Origin: Paenibacillus sp. LHD-38
GTDB lineage: Bacteria; Bacillota; Bacilli; Paenibacillales; Paenibacillaceae
Direction of reading: 5' to 3'
Assembly: GCF_031157315.1 (NCBI RefSeq)
Contig: NZ_JAVIFU010000007.1
Span: 124,001 to 188,000, forward strand
DNA: 64,000 nt
In this document: piece by piece, positions 42,571 through 51,937 of the stretch
How positions within the stretch are numbered: position 1 is the first letter of the stretch
How the letters are laid out: each line of letters begins with the position of its first letter
Notes under the pieces: generated by a model
What the model saw: the letters and a program-made list of their open reading frames with translations, nothing else
What the model was told of the DNA's origin: nothing
The model's database searches: none
Position numbers and translations under genes: made by a program

Positions 42571-43803
42571 ATGTCTGCAACAAAAAATTATGATCGCCTA
42601 AGATTAGTATTGCTATTAGGCGCTTTTTCAGCACTTGGCCCACTTACGATTGACATGTACTTGCCGTCATTCCCGCAAATTACCGCTGATTTTGGAACCC
42701 AGGCTTCACTTGTTCAGCTTAGTTTGACAGCATGCCTCATTGGCTTAGGTTTGGGTCAAATTATTATGGGACCATTAAGTGACGTTCATGGGAGACGCAA
42801 GCCGATTATTATTTCACTTATTTTCTATCTGGTTGCTTCGTTTGTCTGTGCGATATCCCCAAATATTTATTGGTTTATAGCTGCGCGCTTTGTTCAGGGT
42901 TTCGCTGCCTCTGCGGGAATTGTTATCTCCAGAGCAATCGTACGCGATCTTTACAGCGGAACAGAATTAACGAAGTTTTTCTCAATGCTCATGCTTGTAA
43001 ATAATCTGTTTCCTATGATTGCGCCTATGGCTGGCAGCGGTGTGATCTCCTTTACAACGTGGGTAGGTGTGTTTTTCGTCCTGAGCATTGTTGGTTTGCT
43101 ACTCGTTATTTTGGCAACGATGAACTTAAAAGAGACCCTGCCAGCCCAGAATCGGGTATCGGGTAACTTCGGAGAGCTGTTAGCCGGTATCCAAGCTTTG
43201 ATTAAAGATCGACAGTTTATCGGCTATGCGCTTGCACAAGGCATTATGATCGGGGGCGTTTTTGCCTACGTATCGGGGACTCCATTTGTTTATCAAAATA
43301 TTTACGGAGCTTCTCCACAACTGTTCGCACTGTTATTCGCATCCAATGGAATAAGCTTAATTATTGGTTCGCAGGTTGTTGGAAGGTTCAGCAAAGCGTT
43401 CTCGGAACGCAATTTCGTTATTCTTGGTTTACTGTTGTCTTGTACGGCCAGTTTTGCAGCCTTGCTCGTAATTTTATTGCACGGTCCTTTACTGGCATTG
43501 GTTATACCGTTGTTCTTCTTTGTGGCGTCAATCGGTATGACGGCAACTGCTTCTTTTGTTCTGGCGATGGGTTCGCAAAGTCAAAGGGCAGGAAGTGCAT
43601 CCGCACTGCTTGGCTTGTTGCCTTTTGTGATTGGAGCATGTACTTCACCACTAGTCGGCGTTGCCGGAGAGAATTCCGCGGTTCCGATGGGGATCATCAT
43701 TTTGTCCACTAGCCTTCTTGCTCTTATAGCCTTCTTTGGACTTGCACAGAAGCCGCAAATTAAGCTTGCCAATAACCCTATTTCATCAAAGGTTTCTCAA
43801 TAG
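42571..43803 (+). CDS. Bcr/CflA family multidrug efflux MFS transporter
   Basis: A 410-residue protein with twelve membrane helices. The N-terminal MYLPSFPQITADFG after the first helix and GPLSDVHGRRKP (MFS motif A) near residue 70 are Bcr/CflA signatures, as is ARFVQGFAASAGIVISRAIVRD-type sequence of helix 4-5. It would export drugs such as bicyclomycin or chloramphenicol, or metabolites, by proton antiport. AGGAG upstream, single gene, terminator at 43824. Confidence 0.9.
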   Translation: MSATKNYDRLRLVLLLGAFSALGPLTIDMYLPSFPQITADFGTQASLVQLSLTACLIGLGLGQIIMGPLSDVHGRRKPIIISLIFYLVASFVCAISPNIYWFIAARFVQGFAASAGIVISRAIVRDLYSGTELTKFFSMLMLVNNLFPMIAPMAGSGVISFTTWVGVFFVLSIVGLLLVILATMNLKETLPAQNRVSGNFGELLAGIQALIKDRQFIGYALAQGIMIGGVFAYVSGTPFVYQNIYGASPQLFALLFASNGISLIIGSQVVGRFSKAFSERNFVILGLLLSCTASFAALLVILLHGPLLALVIPLFFFVASIGMTATASFVLAMGSQSQRAGSASALLGLLPFVIGACTSPLVGVAGENSAVPMGIIILSTSLLALIAFFGLAQKPQIKLANNPISSKVSQ

Positions 43804-43823
43804 GGAAATAGAATAGTAAGCTT

Positions 43824-43851
43824 AAGCCACCCTTGTCGGTGGCTTTTTTCT
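43824..43851 (+). terminator. Rho-independent terminator of the efflux gene
   Basis: AAGCCACC / GGTGGCTT stem, loop CTTGTC, followed by six T. Confidence 0.88.
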
Positions 43852-43950
43852 TATTTCTTGCCGTTTTTTATTCTGATTAGCCGACTACATATTTCTTCAA
43901 GTGAGGCGATCTCAAGAATGAAACAGTTAGTGGTTGACGATAGGGCGATA

Positions 43951-43970
43951 ACCTCGAAACGTTTCGAGGT
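43951..43970. promoter_or_regulatory. LacI-type operator O1, perfect palindrome
   Basis: ACCTCGAAACGTTTCGAGGT is a perfect 20-bp palindrome with the core GAAACGTTTC. It is one of six copies of this core in the window, three before the 44.4 kb transporter operon and three before the 54.7 kb operon. Confidence 0.8.
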
Positions 43971-44142
43971 TTCTCCCGCCATTACAGATATAGAGTAGAA
44001 ATAATGACTAAAATAGGCTCACGCATATGGAATAGATGCGACTTATTGACCATATGGTCGAATAGGGCGATCTGTAAGCGGATATATTTCGAAAAAAAAT
44101 GATTGATTTCGATGCAACCATGTTGTAATATTTGCTTTAAGA

Positions 44143-44152
44143 GAAACGTTTC
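44143..44152. promoter_or_regulatory. LacI-type operator O2
   Basis: Core GAAACGTTTC, flanked by GA and GA. 192 bases right of O1. Confidence 0.75.
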
Positions 44153-44256
44153 GATATACAATTATGGAATTGAAAGTGCTAACATGAGTTTTATATGGCG
44201 GATGACGTGTATATCCACCGTATTCCGCGAAAATCAATCATTATTTTACTTCTAAA

Positions 44257-44270
44257 TCGAAACGTTTCAA
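44257..44270. promoter_or_regulatory. LacI-type operator O3
   Basis: TCGAAACGTTTCAA, core at 44259-44268, closest of the three to the transporter gene. Confidence 0.78.
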
Positions 44271-44308
44271 AAAAATGCAGCGTATATCTCATCAATGAGG
44301 GGGAGATT

Positions 44309-44337
44309 ATGTTTCAAGTCAAATGAAAGCGCATTCA
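44309..44337 (+). promoter_or_regulatory. CcpA cre-like site and five-codon minigene
   Basis: ATGAAAGCGCATTCA (44323-44337) fits the cre consensus WTGNAANCGNWNNCW fully. It overlaps the end of a minigene (ATG 44309, five codons, TGA) that has a strong GAGGGGGAGA ribosome site. Catabolite repression is expected for a sugar operon; the minigene may be a leader peptide or chance. Confidence 0.55.
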
Positions 44338-44381
44338 AAACAACGGTTTTATTAGAAGAACCATAACAGGAGTTGGGCTAA

Positions 44382-45326
44382 ATGTATGTCATAACAAGAC
44401 TTAAGGTTCATGGCGGGAATATGCTGCGGGAGATTTTGAAGAACAAGGTTCTGTTTTTTATGCTTTCACCCGTCATCCTATACTTTATAATCTTTCACTA
44501 TTTAGTCATGCCAGGGGCATACGTAGCGTTTGTTGATTTCAATATCAGCAAAGGAATTTTCGGAAGTAAATTTCTAGGTTTAGAAAATTTTGAGTTTTTA
44601 GTTAAGACTGGCGATCTTTGGAATATCACCAAAAATACTTTGCTTTACAATTTTGCTTTTCTAGCCGTAGGGAACATCATTCAAATTGTTTTTGCCATTA
44701 TGCTTTCTGAAATTTCCGGCAAGTGGTTTAAAAAGATTTCTCAATCCGTGCTTTTACTGCCGCATTTCATTTCAATGGTTATTGTCGGTGTGTTTGCCTA
44801 CAATATGTTCAATTTTAATTCCGGCTTTATTAATACGATGATTACCTCATTTGGTCTGGAGCGCTACGAGTTTTATTCTGATCCTGATATTTGGAAGTAC
44901 ATCATCGTGGCTTTTAAAATATGGAGCGCAACCGGTTATGGCATGATCGTCTACCTAGCGACTATTACAGGCATTAGCAATGATCTTTATGAAGCGGCTT
45001 ATATGGATGGGGCCAGCAGATGGCAAAGAATTCGCCACATGACCTTGCCTATGCTTAAACCAACGTTTATCTTGCTGCTGCTGTTTGGACTTGGCGGAAT
45101 TCTCAAGGGCTCGTTTGACCTGTTCTATAATCTGATAGGCACAAACTCGGTGCTCTATCCGCAAACAGACATCATTGATACGTATGTCTTCCGCAGTCTG
45201 GTGGGGCAGTTCAACTTCTCCATGGGCGCAGCAGTGGGCTTCTATCAATCCTTATTCGGTTTAATCCTAGTGTTAACGGTTAATCTGATCGTTCGTAAAA
45301 TCGAACCGGACAGCGCCTTGTTTTAA
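44382..45326 (+). CDS. ABC transporter permease, LplB type
   Basis: A 314-residue permease with six membrane helices and the EAA loop YEAAYMDGASRWQRIRHMTL. ATG 44382 follows AGGAG at nine bases. The long first helix with SPVILYFIIFHYLVMPGAYV is typical of LplB/COG4209 permeases, which import oligosaccharides and uronates. It is the first gene of an operon with a second permease and lipoprotein, under three GAAACGTTTC operators and a cre site. No ATPase gene is present; an MsmX-like shared subunit is assumed. Confidence 0.9.
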   Translation: MYVITRLKVHGGNMLREILKNKVLFFMLSPVILYFIIFHYLVMPGAYVAFVDFNISKGIFGSKFLGLENFEFLVKTGDLWNITKNTLLYNFAFLAVGNIIQIVFAIMLSEISGKWFKKISQSVLLLPHFISMVIVGVFAYNMFNFNSGFINTMITSFGLERYEFYSDPDIWKYIIVAFKIWSATGYGMIVYLATITGISNDLYEAAYMDGASRWQRIRHMTLPMLKPTFILLLLFGLGGILKGSFDLFYNLIGTNSVLYPQTDIIDTYVFRSLVGQFNFSMGAAVGFYQSLFGLILVLTVNLIVRKIEPDSALF

Positions 45327-45343
45327 AATGGGAGGTGGATAAT

Positions 45344-46243
45344 ATGGGGAATAAAAAGAAAGAAAAAGAAGATTACGGCAGTATATTCATAAAACTAATC
45401 AGCTATTTGTGCATCACCTGCTTCGCCTTGGTTTGCCTGTTTCCTTTTGTCCTGATGATCTCCTCTTCCTTGATGAATGAGCAGGAAATCATTCGCGAAG
45501 GGTACAAGCTGATTCCGAGCGATTTTTCCATCAAGGCTTACGAAGTGCTGATCAGTAACTCGACAGCGTTATCCAAAGCTTATGGCGTAACGATATTTAT
45601 TACGGTTGTCGGCACCGCTTTAGGATTGTTTATGATGTCGATGGCAGGTTTTGTTCTTAACCGGAAGGATTTTAAGTATCGTAATTTCTTCTCCTTCATG
45701 ATCTACTTTACGACGCTTTTTGCCGGCGGTTTAATTCCAAGTTATATCCTGATGGTCAAATATTTGCATCTGAAGGATAGCTTGTTCGCTATGATTTTGC
45801 CCGGCGTTGTCGGCGCATGGTCGATTTTCCTTATGCGGAATTTCATGAAAGCGATTCCTGATTCCTTGTACGAGTCAGCTACGATTGACGGCGCGGGCGA
45901 TTTCCGCATCTATTGGCAAATATTTATTCCTCTGGCGATTCCGTCACTCGCTACCGTTGGCCTTTTTGCGGCACTCGGTTTTTGGAACGAATGGTATAAT
46001 GGCATGCTTTACATCCAGTCTCCTGACAAATTTCCTTTGCAATACTTTTTGCAGCGTATGATCAACCAGACCAATATCCAAGCACTTATTAATCAGGGCG
46101 TGGTCATCGATACGGCTGAGTTACCGACACAATCCATTAAGATGGCTACTGCCGTATTGGCAACGGGTCCGATTATCCTGTTATATCCGTTTGCACAGCG
46201 CTATTTTGTATCGGGTCTTACCATTGGTGCGGTTAAAGGTTAA
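45344..46243 (+). CDS. ABC transporter permease, LplC/YtcP type
   Basis: A 299-residue permease; ATG 45344 has GGAGGTG at a good distance (GTG 45335 lies inside the ribosome site). Six hydrophobic segments; EAA loop YESATIDGAGDFRIYWQIFI followed by Pro-Leu; C-terminal YPFAQRYFVSGLTIGAVKG is typical. 17 bases behind LplB and 70 before the binding protein. Confidence 0.9.
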   Translation: MGNKKKEKEDYGSIFIKLISYLCITCFALVCLFPFVLMISSSLMNEQEIIREGYKLIPSDFSIKAYEVLISNSTALSKAYGVTIFITVVGTALGLFMMSMAGFVLNRKDFKYRNFFSFMIYFTTLFAGGLIPSYILMVKYLHLKDSLFAMILPGVVGAWSIFLMRNFMKAIPDSLYESATIDGAGDFRIYWQIFIPLAIPSLATVGLFAALGFWNEWYNGMLYIQSPDKFPLQYFLQRMINQTNIQALINQGVVIDTAELPTQSIKMATAVLATGPIILLYPFAQRYFVSGLTIGAVKG

Positions 46244-46313
46244 TAAATACCCCTTACTAAGGGTGTATCTATTATAGAAGTAAGATTTGTAACTAAAAAA
46301 GGGAGGCAATATC

Positions 46314-47876
46314 ATGAAAGGTAAAACATTTTCGATTTTGATACTGGCTGTTATTATGCTGAGCAGCCTATTGGCTGGCTGTACGTCATCAAAGGAAGAG
46401 AACACGCCATCAACTGAGCCGGCAGCGTCTACTAACTCGAGCGGTGTTGACATTTCTAAAGAGGTCAAGCTGGTTTATTATTTATGGGGTTCTGAAGGCG
46501 TTGCCAATAAGGACATTCTGGCTGAGATCAACAAATTGCTTAAACGCGATATTAATGCGACGCTGGAGGTCAAGTATATTGACTGGCCGGATATTGCTAC
46601 TAAGTATCCGTTGCTGTTCGCCTCTGGCGAGAAGTTCGATATGGCTCATGCGTCACCAGGTGCCGCGGTGTCCTATTATTCGCTGGCCGGGCAGGATGCG
46701 CTTGTAGATATCACGGATATGCTGGATAAGGTTGCCCCAACTCTGAAGGCAGCTATACCTGAAGAAACCTGGGCAGGTTCTAAGTTCGACGGCAAAATCT
46801 ACGGCGTGCCTTCTTTGTACAGTGAATACACGCCCGCTGGTTTTGGCTACCGCTCCGATCTGCTGAAGAAGTATGGCATGGAGAAAATCAGCACCATTGA
46901 AGACATGGAGAAATACATGGACAATGTATTGGCGAACGAGTCCTATCCGCCAATCAACGGCAATGCAAACGACGCTTTTAACATGTTTAGAATGCTGGTC
47001 GATACGACGGGTGAGTGGCAGAACGCGCCTGGTATATCTCTAACGGAGCTTAATCTTGTTACGAAGAGTCCGAAAGATTATAAAACCGTTTTCCACCCGG
47101 CCTTCACCCAAGAGTTTGAAGATTGGGCTGTGAAAATGCGCGAGTGGTCGGATAAAGGATACTGGCCAAAGGACATCCTGTCCTCGCAAGTCGATGCCGG
47201 GACTAACTTTAGAGCGGCTAACTCAGCGGGTTACCTTACTCATGCACAGGATTGGATTGGCAAGTATGGATCGGACATGAAAGCACAGCCGGAATCGGAT
47301 CCTTATTTCTATACGTTTGCTGAAGCAGGGAAGAAGATTAAACGTAAAATGGGCGTAGAGAACTCCACTGTTATCAGCTCGAATTCTGCAAATCCGGAAC
47401 GTGCACTGATGGCAATTGAAAAGTTTATGACCGATCCGGAATATTACAATTTGATACAATATGGCATCGAAGGCCGTCAGTACATCGTTGAAGACGGCGT
47501 TAAGAAAACGCCGGCAGGTTTTGATGATAAAGTCGACGGCGGTGGTTTCGCGACATGGTCCTTACGGAATGATAAATATAATTTGCGCATGGATACGGAA
47601 AACCCGGTTCGTAACACGTTGTACGCAGAATGGGATACTTTCGCCATCAACGATCCGTACATGGGATTCAGCTTCGATCCATCGAAAGTGACGACGGAGA
47701 TTGCAGCTATTTCTAACGTAAATTCACAACTGGGCATGCAGCTTATGCTTGGCAAAACAAGCAAAGATCCGAAAGAAGCGGTGGCTGAGTACAGAAAACA
47801 GCTGCAAGCAGCGGGTGTTGACAAGGTCATTGCAGAAGTCCAAGCACAGCTTGCCGATTTTGTATCTGGCAACTGA
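46314..47876 (+). CDS. extracellular sugar-binding lipoprotein, LplA type
   Basis: A 520-residue lipoprotein: signal peptide of ~24 residues ending in lipobox LLAGC, Ser/Thr/Glu linker, then a large two-lobe solute-binding fold (VKLVYYLWGSEG, DMAHASPGA, YGVPSLYSEYTPAGFGYRSD). GGGAGG precedes ATG. The length of ~520 is usual for LplA-type cluster proteins, which bind large or anionic oligosaccharides. Substrate unknown. A terminator follows at 47894. Confidence 0.9.
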   Translation: MKGKTFSILILAVIMLSSLLAGCTSSKEENTPSTEPAASTNSSGVDISKEVKLVYYLWGSEGVANKDILAEINKLLKRDINATLEVKYIDWPDIATKYPLLFASGEKFDMAHASPGAAVSYYSLAGQDALVDITDMLDKVAPTLKAAIPEETWAGSKFDGKIYGVPSLYSEYTPAGFGYRSDLLKKYGMEKISTIEDMEKYMDNVLANESYPPINGNANDAFNMFRMLVDTTGEWQNAPGISLTELNLVTKSPKDYKTVFHPAFTQEFEDWAVKMREWSDKGYWPKDILSSQVDAGTNFRAANSAGYLTHAQDWIGKYGSDMKAQPESDPYFYTFAEAGKKIKRKMGVENSTVISSNSANPERALMAIEKFMTDPEYYNLIQYGIEGRQYIVEDGVKKTPAGFDDKVDGGGFATWSLRNDKYNLRMDTENPVRNTLYAEWDTFAINDPYMGFSFDPSKVTTEIAAISNVNSQLGMQLMLGKTSKDPKEAVAEYRKQLQAAGVDKVIAEVQAQLADFVSGN

Positions 47877-47893
47877 CGTATATTGAGAAGTCG

Positions 47894-47921
47894 TAAGGGA
47901 GCTATGTTCATAGCTCCCTTA
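47894..47921 (+). terminator. hairpin terminator after binding-protein gene
   Basis: 13-bp perfect stem TAAGGGAGCTATG / CATAGCTCCCTTA with a 2-base loop; weak T-tail. Some read-through to LacI is possible. Confidence 0.75.
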
Positions 47922-47975
47922 TCCTTAAATTCTAAGAATATATATTTTACACGTATTTGGGCTTAGAATTCACCA

Positions 47976-48027
47976 TGAAACGATAGCTTATTCTACAAGA
48001 AATACGGTAAGGGCCGTTTACGTTTGA
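47976..48027 (+). repeat. REP-like intergenic element, copy 1
   Basis: GAAACGATAGCTT ... GCCGTTTACGTTTGA, closely like 61437-61485 (GAAACGATAGCTT ... GCCGTTTACGCTTGA). GAAACG and CGTTT ends can pair. Both copies lie 70-230 bases upstream of a lacI-type gene. Confidence 0.55.
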
Positions 48028-48093
48028 CAAAGTAAAACATTGGTTTCGGACGAGGGATTTCCCTGATTCGGATGTGTGGGGAGACAAGACAGA

Positions 48094-49095
48094 ATGGCTA
48101 CGATTAAAGATGTCGCTAAAATGGCAGGTGTATCGATATCGACGGTCTCGTACGCCTTGAATAATAACTCTAAAGTAAGCAAACATACGAAACAAAAAAT
48201 TTTAGAAGCCGCTCGTGAATTGAATTATCAGAAAAACGGAATCGCTTCCGATTTAAAAAGAAACAGCACGCGTACGATCGCGCTTATCGTGACGGATTTG
48301 GCGGGCCCGCATTATTCGGAATTGGTGAAAGGCATTCAGGAAGTTACATTGTCCAAAGGCTATGACTTGCTGGCTTGCAGCTCGATGGGAGAGGAATCGT
48401 CCACCGCAGTCAAATTTTTGACAGAGAAGCGGGTCGATGGAGCCATCGTATTGGCCTACAATATTAGCGAAGACATTATTATGCAATCAGCCAGAAAAGA
48501 GTTTCCAATCATACTGCTTGATCGGCGAGTAGATAACGAATTTGTTGTCAGCATCGAAGTCGATAACGAAGAAGGCTGCTACATGGCGGCGGAATATTTT
48601 ATTGAACAAGGACACCGGGATATTGCTTATATAGGCGGTAACGCGTTAGACCGTCTTCATACGATGCGTGTTAACGGATATGAAAGCGCATTGCGCAAGC
48701 ATGGATTGGATTCGGATGGTAAACTGCATCAATTTGGGGTTTTTACACGGGATAACGGCTATAGTATGACCAAAATGCTTATCGCGCAAGGGAAATTGCC
48801 AACGAGCATTATGTATGCCAACGACGAAATGGCAATCGGCGGAATGAAAGCGTTCAAGGAGCATGGCATAAAAGTGCCGTCCGATGTCTCGGTCATTGGC
48901 TTTGACGATATTGAATTGGCGCAGTATGTCCGGCCTTCTCTCACGACAGTAATGCAGCCTAAATACGAACGCGGTGCATTGGCCGCCCATGTGTTATTTC
49001 AAATTCTTGAAGGTAAAGAGGTTGATCAGTTTTATAAATTCCCGACACAATTGGTAATACGCGATTCCGTCCAGAAAAGACAAGAAAAAGAATAA
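48094..49095 (+). CDS. LacI-family transcriptional regulator (first)
   Basis: A 333-residue regulator. HTH at residues 2-24 (TIKDVAKMAGVSISTVSYAL), hinge helix through ~55, periplasmic-binding-protein-like effector domain with FLTEKRVDGAIVL, DNEEGCYMAAEYFIEQGH and YANDEMAIGGMKAF. ATG 48094 is after GTGGGGAGA. It lies behind the LplABC genes and probably binds the GAAACGTTTC operators. The recognition segment VSISTVSYALN is identical to that of the regulator at 60333. The effector is likely the sugar processed by the two genes downstream. Confidence 0.92.
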   Translation: MATIKDVAKMAGVSISTVSYALNNNSKVSKHTKQKILEAARELNYQKNGIASDLKRNSTRTIALIVTDLAGPHYSELVKGIQEVTLSKGYDLLACSSMGEESSTAVKFLTEKRVDGAIVLAYNISEDIIMQSARKEFPIILLDRRVDNEFVVSIEVDNEEGCYMAAEYFIEQGHRDIAYIGGNALDRLHTMRVNGYESALRKHGLDSDGKLHQFGVFTRDNGYSMTKMLIAQGKLPTSIMYANDEMAIGGMKAFKEHGIKVPSDVSVIGFDDIELAQYVRPSLTTVMQPKYERGALAAHVLFQILEGKEVDQFYKFPTQLVIRDSVQKRQEKE

Positions 49096-49143
49096 TAGAA
49101 GCTGCTGTCTCAAAAGTATATAGATTGAAGGGGAGGATTTAGG

Positions 49144-50190
49144 GTGAACACACAAACCAAACGGGTAGCTTTTATCGGCTGCGGCAAACGTGCGCATGAA
49201 CACGCGATCGGCGTACAAGACGACAACAGGTGTGAGGTTGTCGCTTTGTCCGATATCTCAACTGCATCGGCTGAAATGCTGAATGCCGAATTTGGTTTTC
49301 AAGCAAAGATCTACACTGACCACAAGGAAATGCTGGCGAAGGAGAAGCCTGACGTAGTTCTAATCTGTTTATGGACTCCACTGCATTTATCGGTATTTCG
49401 TGATTGTGCGGAAGCCGGCGTCAAAGCCGTACTGTGTGAGAAACCGATGTCGGCGACCTGGGGAGAATGCCAAGAGATGGGCCTGATCGCTGATGAGACG
49501 GGCTGTCAGCTGACCTTCTCTCTTCAACGACGTTTTGCAAAGGGAAATCAAACCGTAAGGCGCCTAATAAAGGAAGGGAAAATCGGACAAGTGCTCCGAA
49601 TGGATCTATATTCCCCGCCCAATTTGCTGGATTGCGGCATCCACACTTTTGACCAGGCGATAAGCTATCTTGATGAAACCTCAGCGAAATGGGTGCTTGG
49701 AGCGGTCGATACCACCGAAATATTTAACTGGTTCAACGTTGCTTCAGAATGCGGGGCGTCAGGGCAGATCGTATTTGCTAACGGTGTCCAAGCCAATCTC
49801 TATTCCGGCTCCATCGATACATGGGAACCGAGTCAGGATATGGCGAAGATTTGGGCTGGAGTTCGGGTGATCGGCGCCGAGGGCTTTATCGAAGTAATGT
49901 GGGACGGGCAAATTGTCAGAGGTGTCAACTATGAGGATCCGACTTGGAAACCTGAGATGGAATTATCCTCGATGTCCGATCAGATGAAGGGTTATGTCCG
50001 CCACGCGATCGACTGTTTAGAGACAGGCGAAGAACCAGAGGTTTCGCATCGAAAGGCGCTTCGCGCCTCGGAAATTATTTTTGCTGTTTATGAGTCGGTA
50101 CGCCGAAATGCACGCGTAGAGCTGAAGCTAACCGGCGTAACTGACAGTCCATTTATCACGATGTTAGAGAACGGCCAATTTACTAAATAA
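49144..50190 (+). CDS. Gfo/Idh/MocA family NAD(P)-dependent oxidoreductase
   Basis: A 348-residue enzyme with GTG start and GGGAGG. Rossmann motif VAFIGCGKRAHEH at residues 8-20, ALSDIS at strand-2 end, and EKPM near residue 100 with the conserved Lys-Pro. HTFDQAISYL near 175 holds the catalytic-type His and Asp. Such enzymes oxidise sugars or inositols at a ring carbon. The partner gene behind is a TIM-barrel isomerase, so a two-step oxidation/isomerisation of the imported sugar is likely. Start of the sugar pathway in this operon. Confidence 0.9.
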   Translation: MNTQTKRVAFIGCGKRAHEHAIGVQDDNRCEVVALSDISTASAEMLNAEFGFQAKIYTDHKEMLAKEKPDVVLICLWTPLHLSVFRDCAEAGVKAVLCEKPMSATWGECQEMGLIADETGCQLTFSLQRRFAKGNQTVRRLIKEGKIGQVLRMDLYSPPNLLDCGIHTFDQAISYLDETSAKWVLGAVDTTEIFNWFNVASECGASGQIVFANGVQANLYSGSIDTWEPSQDMAKIWAGVRVIGAEGFIEVMWDGQIVRGVNYEDPTWKPEMELSSMSDQMKGYVRHAIDCLETGEEPEVSHRKALRASEIIFAVYESVRRNARVELKLTGVTDSPFITMLENGQFTK

Positions 50191-50207
50191 GGAGCGCGAA
50201 CCTTACA

Positions 50208-50972
50208 ATGTCGAGACCTAAACTTGGTTTAATCGGAATCGTTAACGAAGAAGCGAAGCAGGATTTCTGGGGTACCATGCAGCGTGTAGCTGAGATCGGA
50301 TATGAGGGGATCGAAGGTGGAGCTGAGCTGCTCAAAGGAGATGTAAAGGCTAATGTAGCGCGGTTCCACGGATTGGGACTCCAAGTTGCTACGCACAGCG
50401 TCAACAAGGAACAGCTGCGCGACGAGAAGGAGCTCGATAAAGTAATTAGAGAGGCCCACGCGTTACAAACGAAGGATGTCACCTTCTGGTGGGACGTTGT
50501 AGATACACGGGAGCAGCTGCTTCGCGATGCTGAATTATACAATGCAGCAGGCGCTCGTTTTACAGCGGAGGGGCTGAGATTTTGCTACCATAATCATGCC
50601 CATGAGTTCCAAAGAACATTCAACGGCGTTTACTCATTGGATATTTTAGCAGAGCATACGGATCCTCGAAATCTCTTCTTCCGTCTGGATGTCGCGTGGA
50701 TTACGGTTGGCGGCGCCGATCCGGCACACATCCTTCACAAGATGGCGGGCCGCGTACCGGCCATCCATTTGAAAGACATCTACGGCATCGACGAGATCGG
50801 AAAGTGGACTGCGGTCGGTACGGGTATAGTGAAAATTAAGGAATCCATTGATGCAGCAAAGGAAATCGGAGTTGAATGGATGACTGTCGAGCAGGACCAG
50901 CTCCGCAATCTTACGGGGATCGAGACTGCGACAGTCAGCTATCTGAACTTGAAAGAGAAGGGCTTGCTTTAA
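50208..50972 (+). CDS. sugar phosphate isomerase/epimerase, TIM barrel
   Basis: A 254-residue xylose-isomerase-like barrel. LGLIGIVNEE at the start, GYEGIEGGAELL with the first acidic residue, FCYHNHAHEFQ near 125, RLDVAWITVGG near 163 and VPAIHLKDI near 184, TVEQDQ near 225: the metal-ligand set is present. It lies 17 bases behind the oxidoreductase and presumably acts on its product, e.g. a keto sugar. Reaction not specified by sequence. Confidence 0.88.
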   Translation: MSRPKLGLIGIVNEEAKQDFWGTMQRVAEIGYEGIEGGAELLKGDVKANVARFHGLGLQVATHSVNKEQLRDEKELDKVIREAHALQTKDVTFWWDVVDTREQLLRDAELYNAAGARFTAEGLRFCYHNHAHEFQRTFNGVYSLDILAEHTDPRNLFFRLDVAWITVGGADPAHILHKMAGRVPAIHLKDIYGIDEIGKWTAVGTGIVKIKESIDAAKEIGVEWMTVEQDQLRNLTGIETATVSYLNLKEKGLL

Positions 50973-51014
50973 TTTGCCGCTCACGTTTGCATCCTAATAT
51001 ACTTCTGAAACGAT

Positions 51015-51064
51015 GCAGAGGCTGTCCTCAAAGGTCAATAAAGACCTTGTAGGACAGCCCCTGC
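51015..51064. terminator. large bidirectional hairpin between convergent operons
   Basis: Nested stems: GCAG/CTGC, GCTGTCCT/AGGACAGC and AAGGTC/GACCTT around a small loop. No T-run, but it separates the isomerase (+) and permease (-) genes. Confidence 0.7.
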
Positions 51065-51069
51065 TGTTA

Positions 51070-51918
51070 CTACTTAATGCCTGAAATGGCGTAGTTCTCG
51101 ATAATATGCTTCTGGAAGAAGATGAATATAATGATAATCGGCACAACCATAAATGTAGAGCCGGCCATTTGAAGCGCATAGTTTCCGCCGTATTGCCCTT
51201 TAAGCAACGATAAGCCGACGGAGAGGGTGTACAGCTTCTCATCATTCGCGATAATGAGCGGCCATAGGAAACTGTTCCACCCGCCAATGAAGGCGAGAAT
51301 GCCTTGTACCGCGAGTATGGGCTTCGAGATCGGAAGCACGATCTGCAGGAAGGTGCGGAATTCACTTGCACCGTCAAGACGGGTCGCCTCAAGCAGCTCA
51401 TCCGGAATGGTGGACATAAACTGACGGAACAGGAATATGCCGAACGCTCCAACAAGACCAGGAAGCACGACGCCGATCATCGTATTCGTTAGATGCATCT
51501 CATTCAGGATCAGGTAGACCGGAATCATTGTAACCTGACCAGGAATCATCATCGTAGCGAGCACGATGTAGAACATGTTATTGCTGCCCTTGAATTTATA
51601 TTTCGCAAAACCGAATCCAGCCATCGCATTCATGAATAAGCCGATAAAGGAGAAGATGACGATAATAAGCGTATTTTTCAAATAGACGCCAAAGTTCATA
51701 TTCTCGAACAAGTTTTTAAAGTTTTCTGTCGTGAACCGCTCAGGCAGCAGGGTGGGCGGGATATTCTGAATCTCGCCCTCCGGCTTGAAGGCAGATAGGA
51801 TCATCCATACGAAAGGAAGGATGACCAATACCCCGCCGACCGCGAGGCAAATGCCCAGTATCCACTTGAGCGCTTTTTCGCCGCTTGAGGCGCTTGACGC
51901 TTTTGTTTGCGAACTCAT
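51070..51918 (-). CDS. ABC permease MalG type, sophorooligosaccharide locus
   Basis: A 282-residue permease with six helices. EAA loop LEATRLDGASEFRTFLQIVL followed by Pro-Ile; C-terminal FFQKHIIENYAISGIK. It is the last gene of a leftward operon: binding protein, MalF-type permease, this gene. By layout it corresponds to the second permease of the Listeria beta-1,2-glucooligosaccharide importer. AGGTG upstream of the start. Confidence 0.9.
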   Translation of the reverse strand: MSSQTKASSASSGEKALKWILGICLAVGGVLVILPFVWMILSAFKPEGEIQNIPPTLLPERFTTENFKNLFENMNFGVYLKNTLIIVIFSFIGLFMNAMAGFGFAKYKFKGSNNMFYIVLATMMIPGQVTMIPVYLILNEMHLTNTMIGVVLPGLVGAFGIFLFRQFMSTIPDELLEATRLDGASEFRTFLQIVLPISKPILAVQGILAFIGGWNSFLWPLIIANDEKLYTLSVGLSLLKGQYGGNYALQMAGSTFMVVPIIIIFIFFQKHIIENYAISGIK

Positions 51919-51937
51919 CCATTACACCTCCGTTTGA

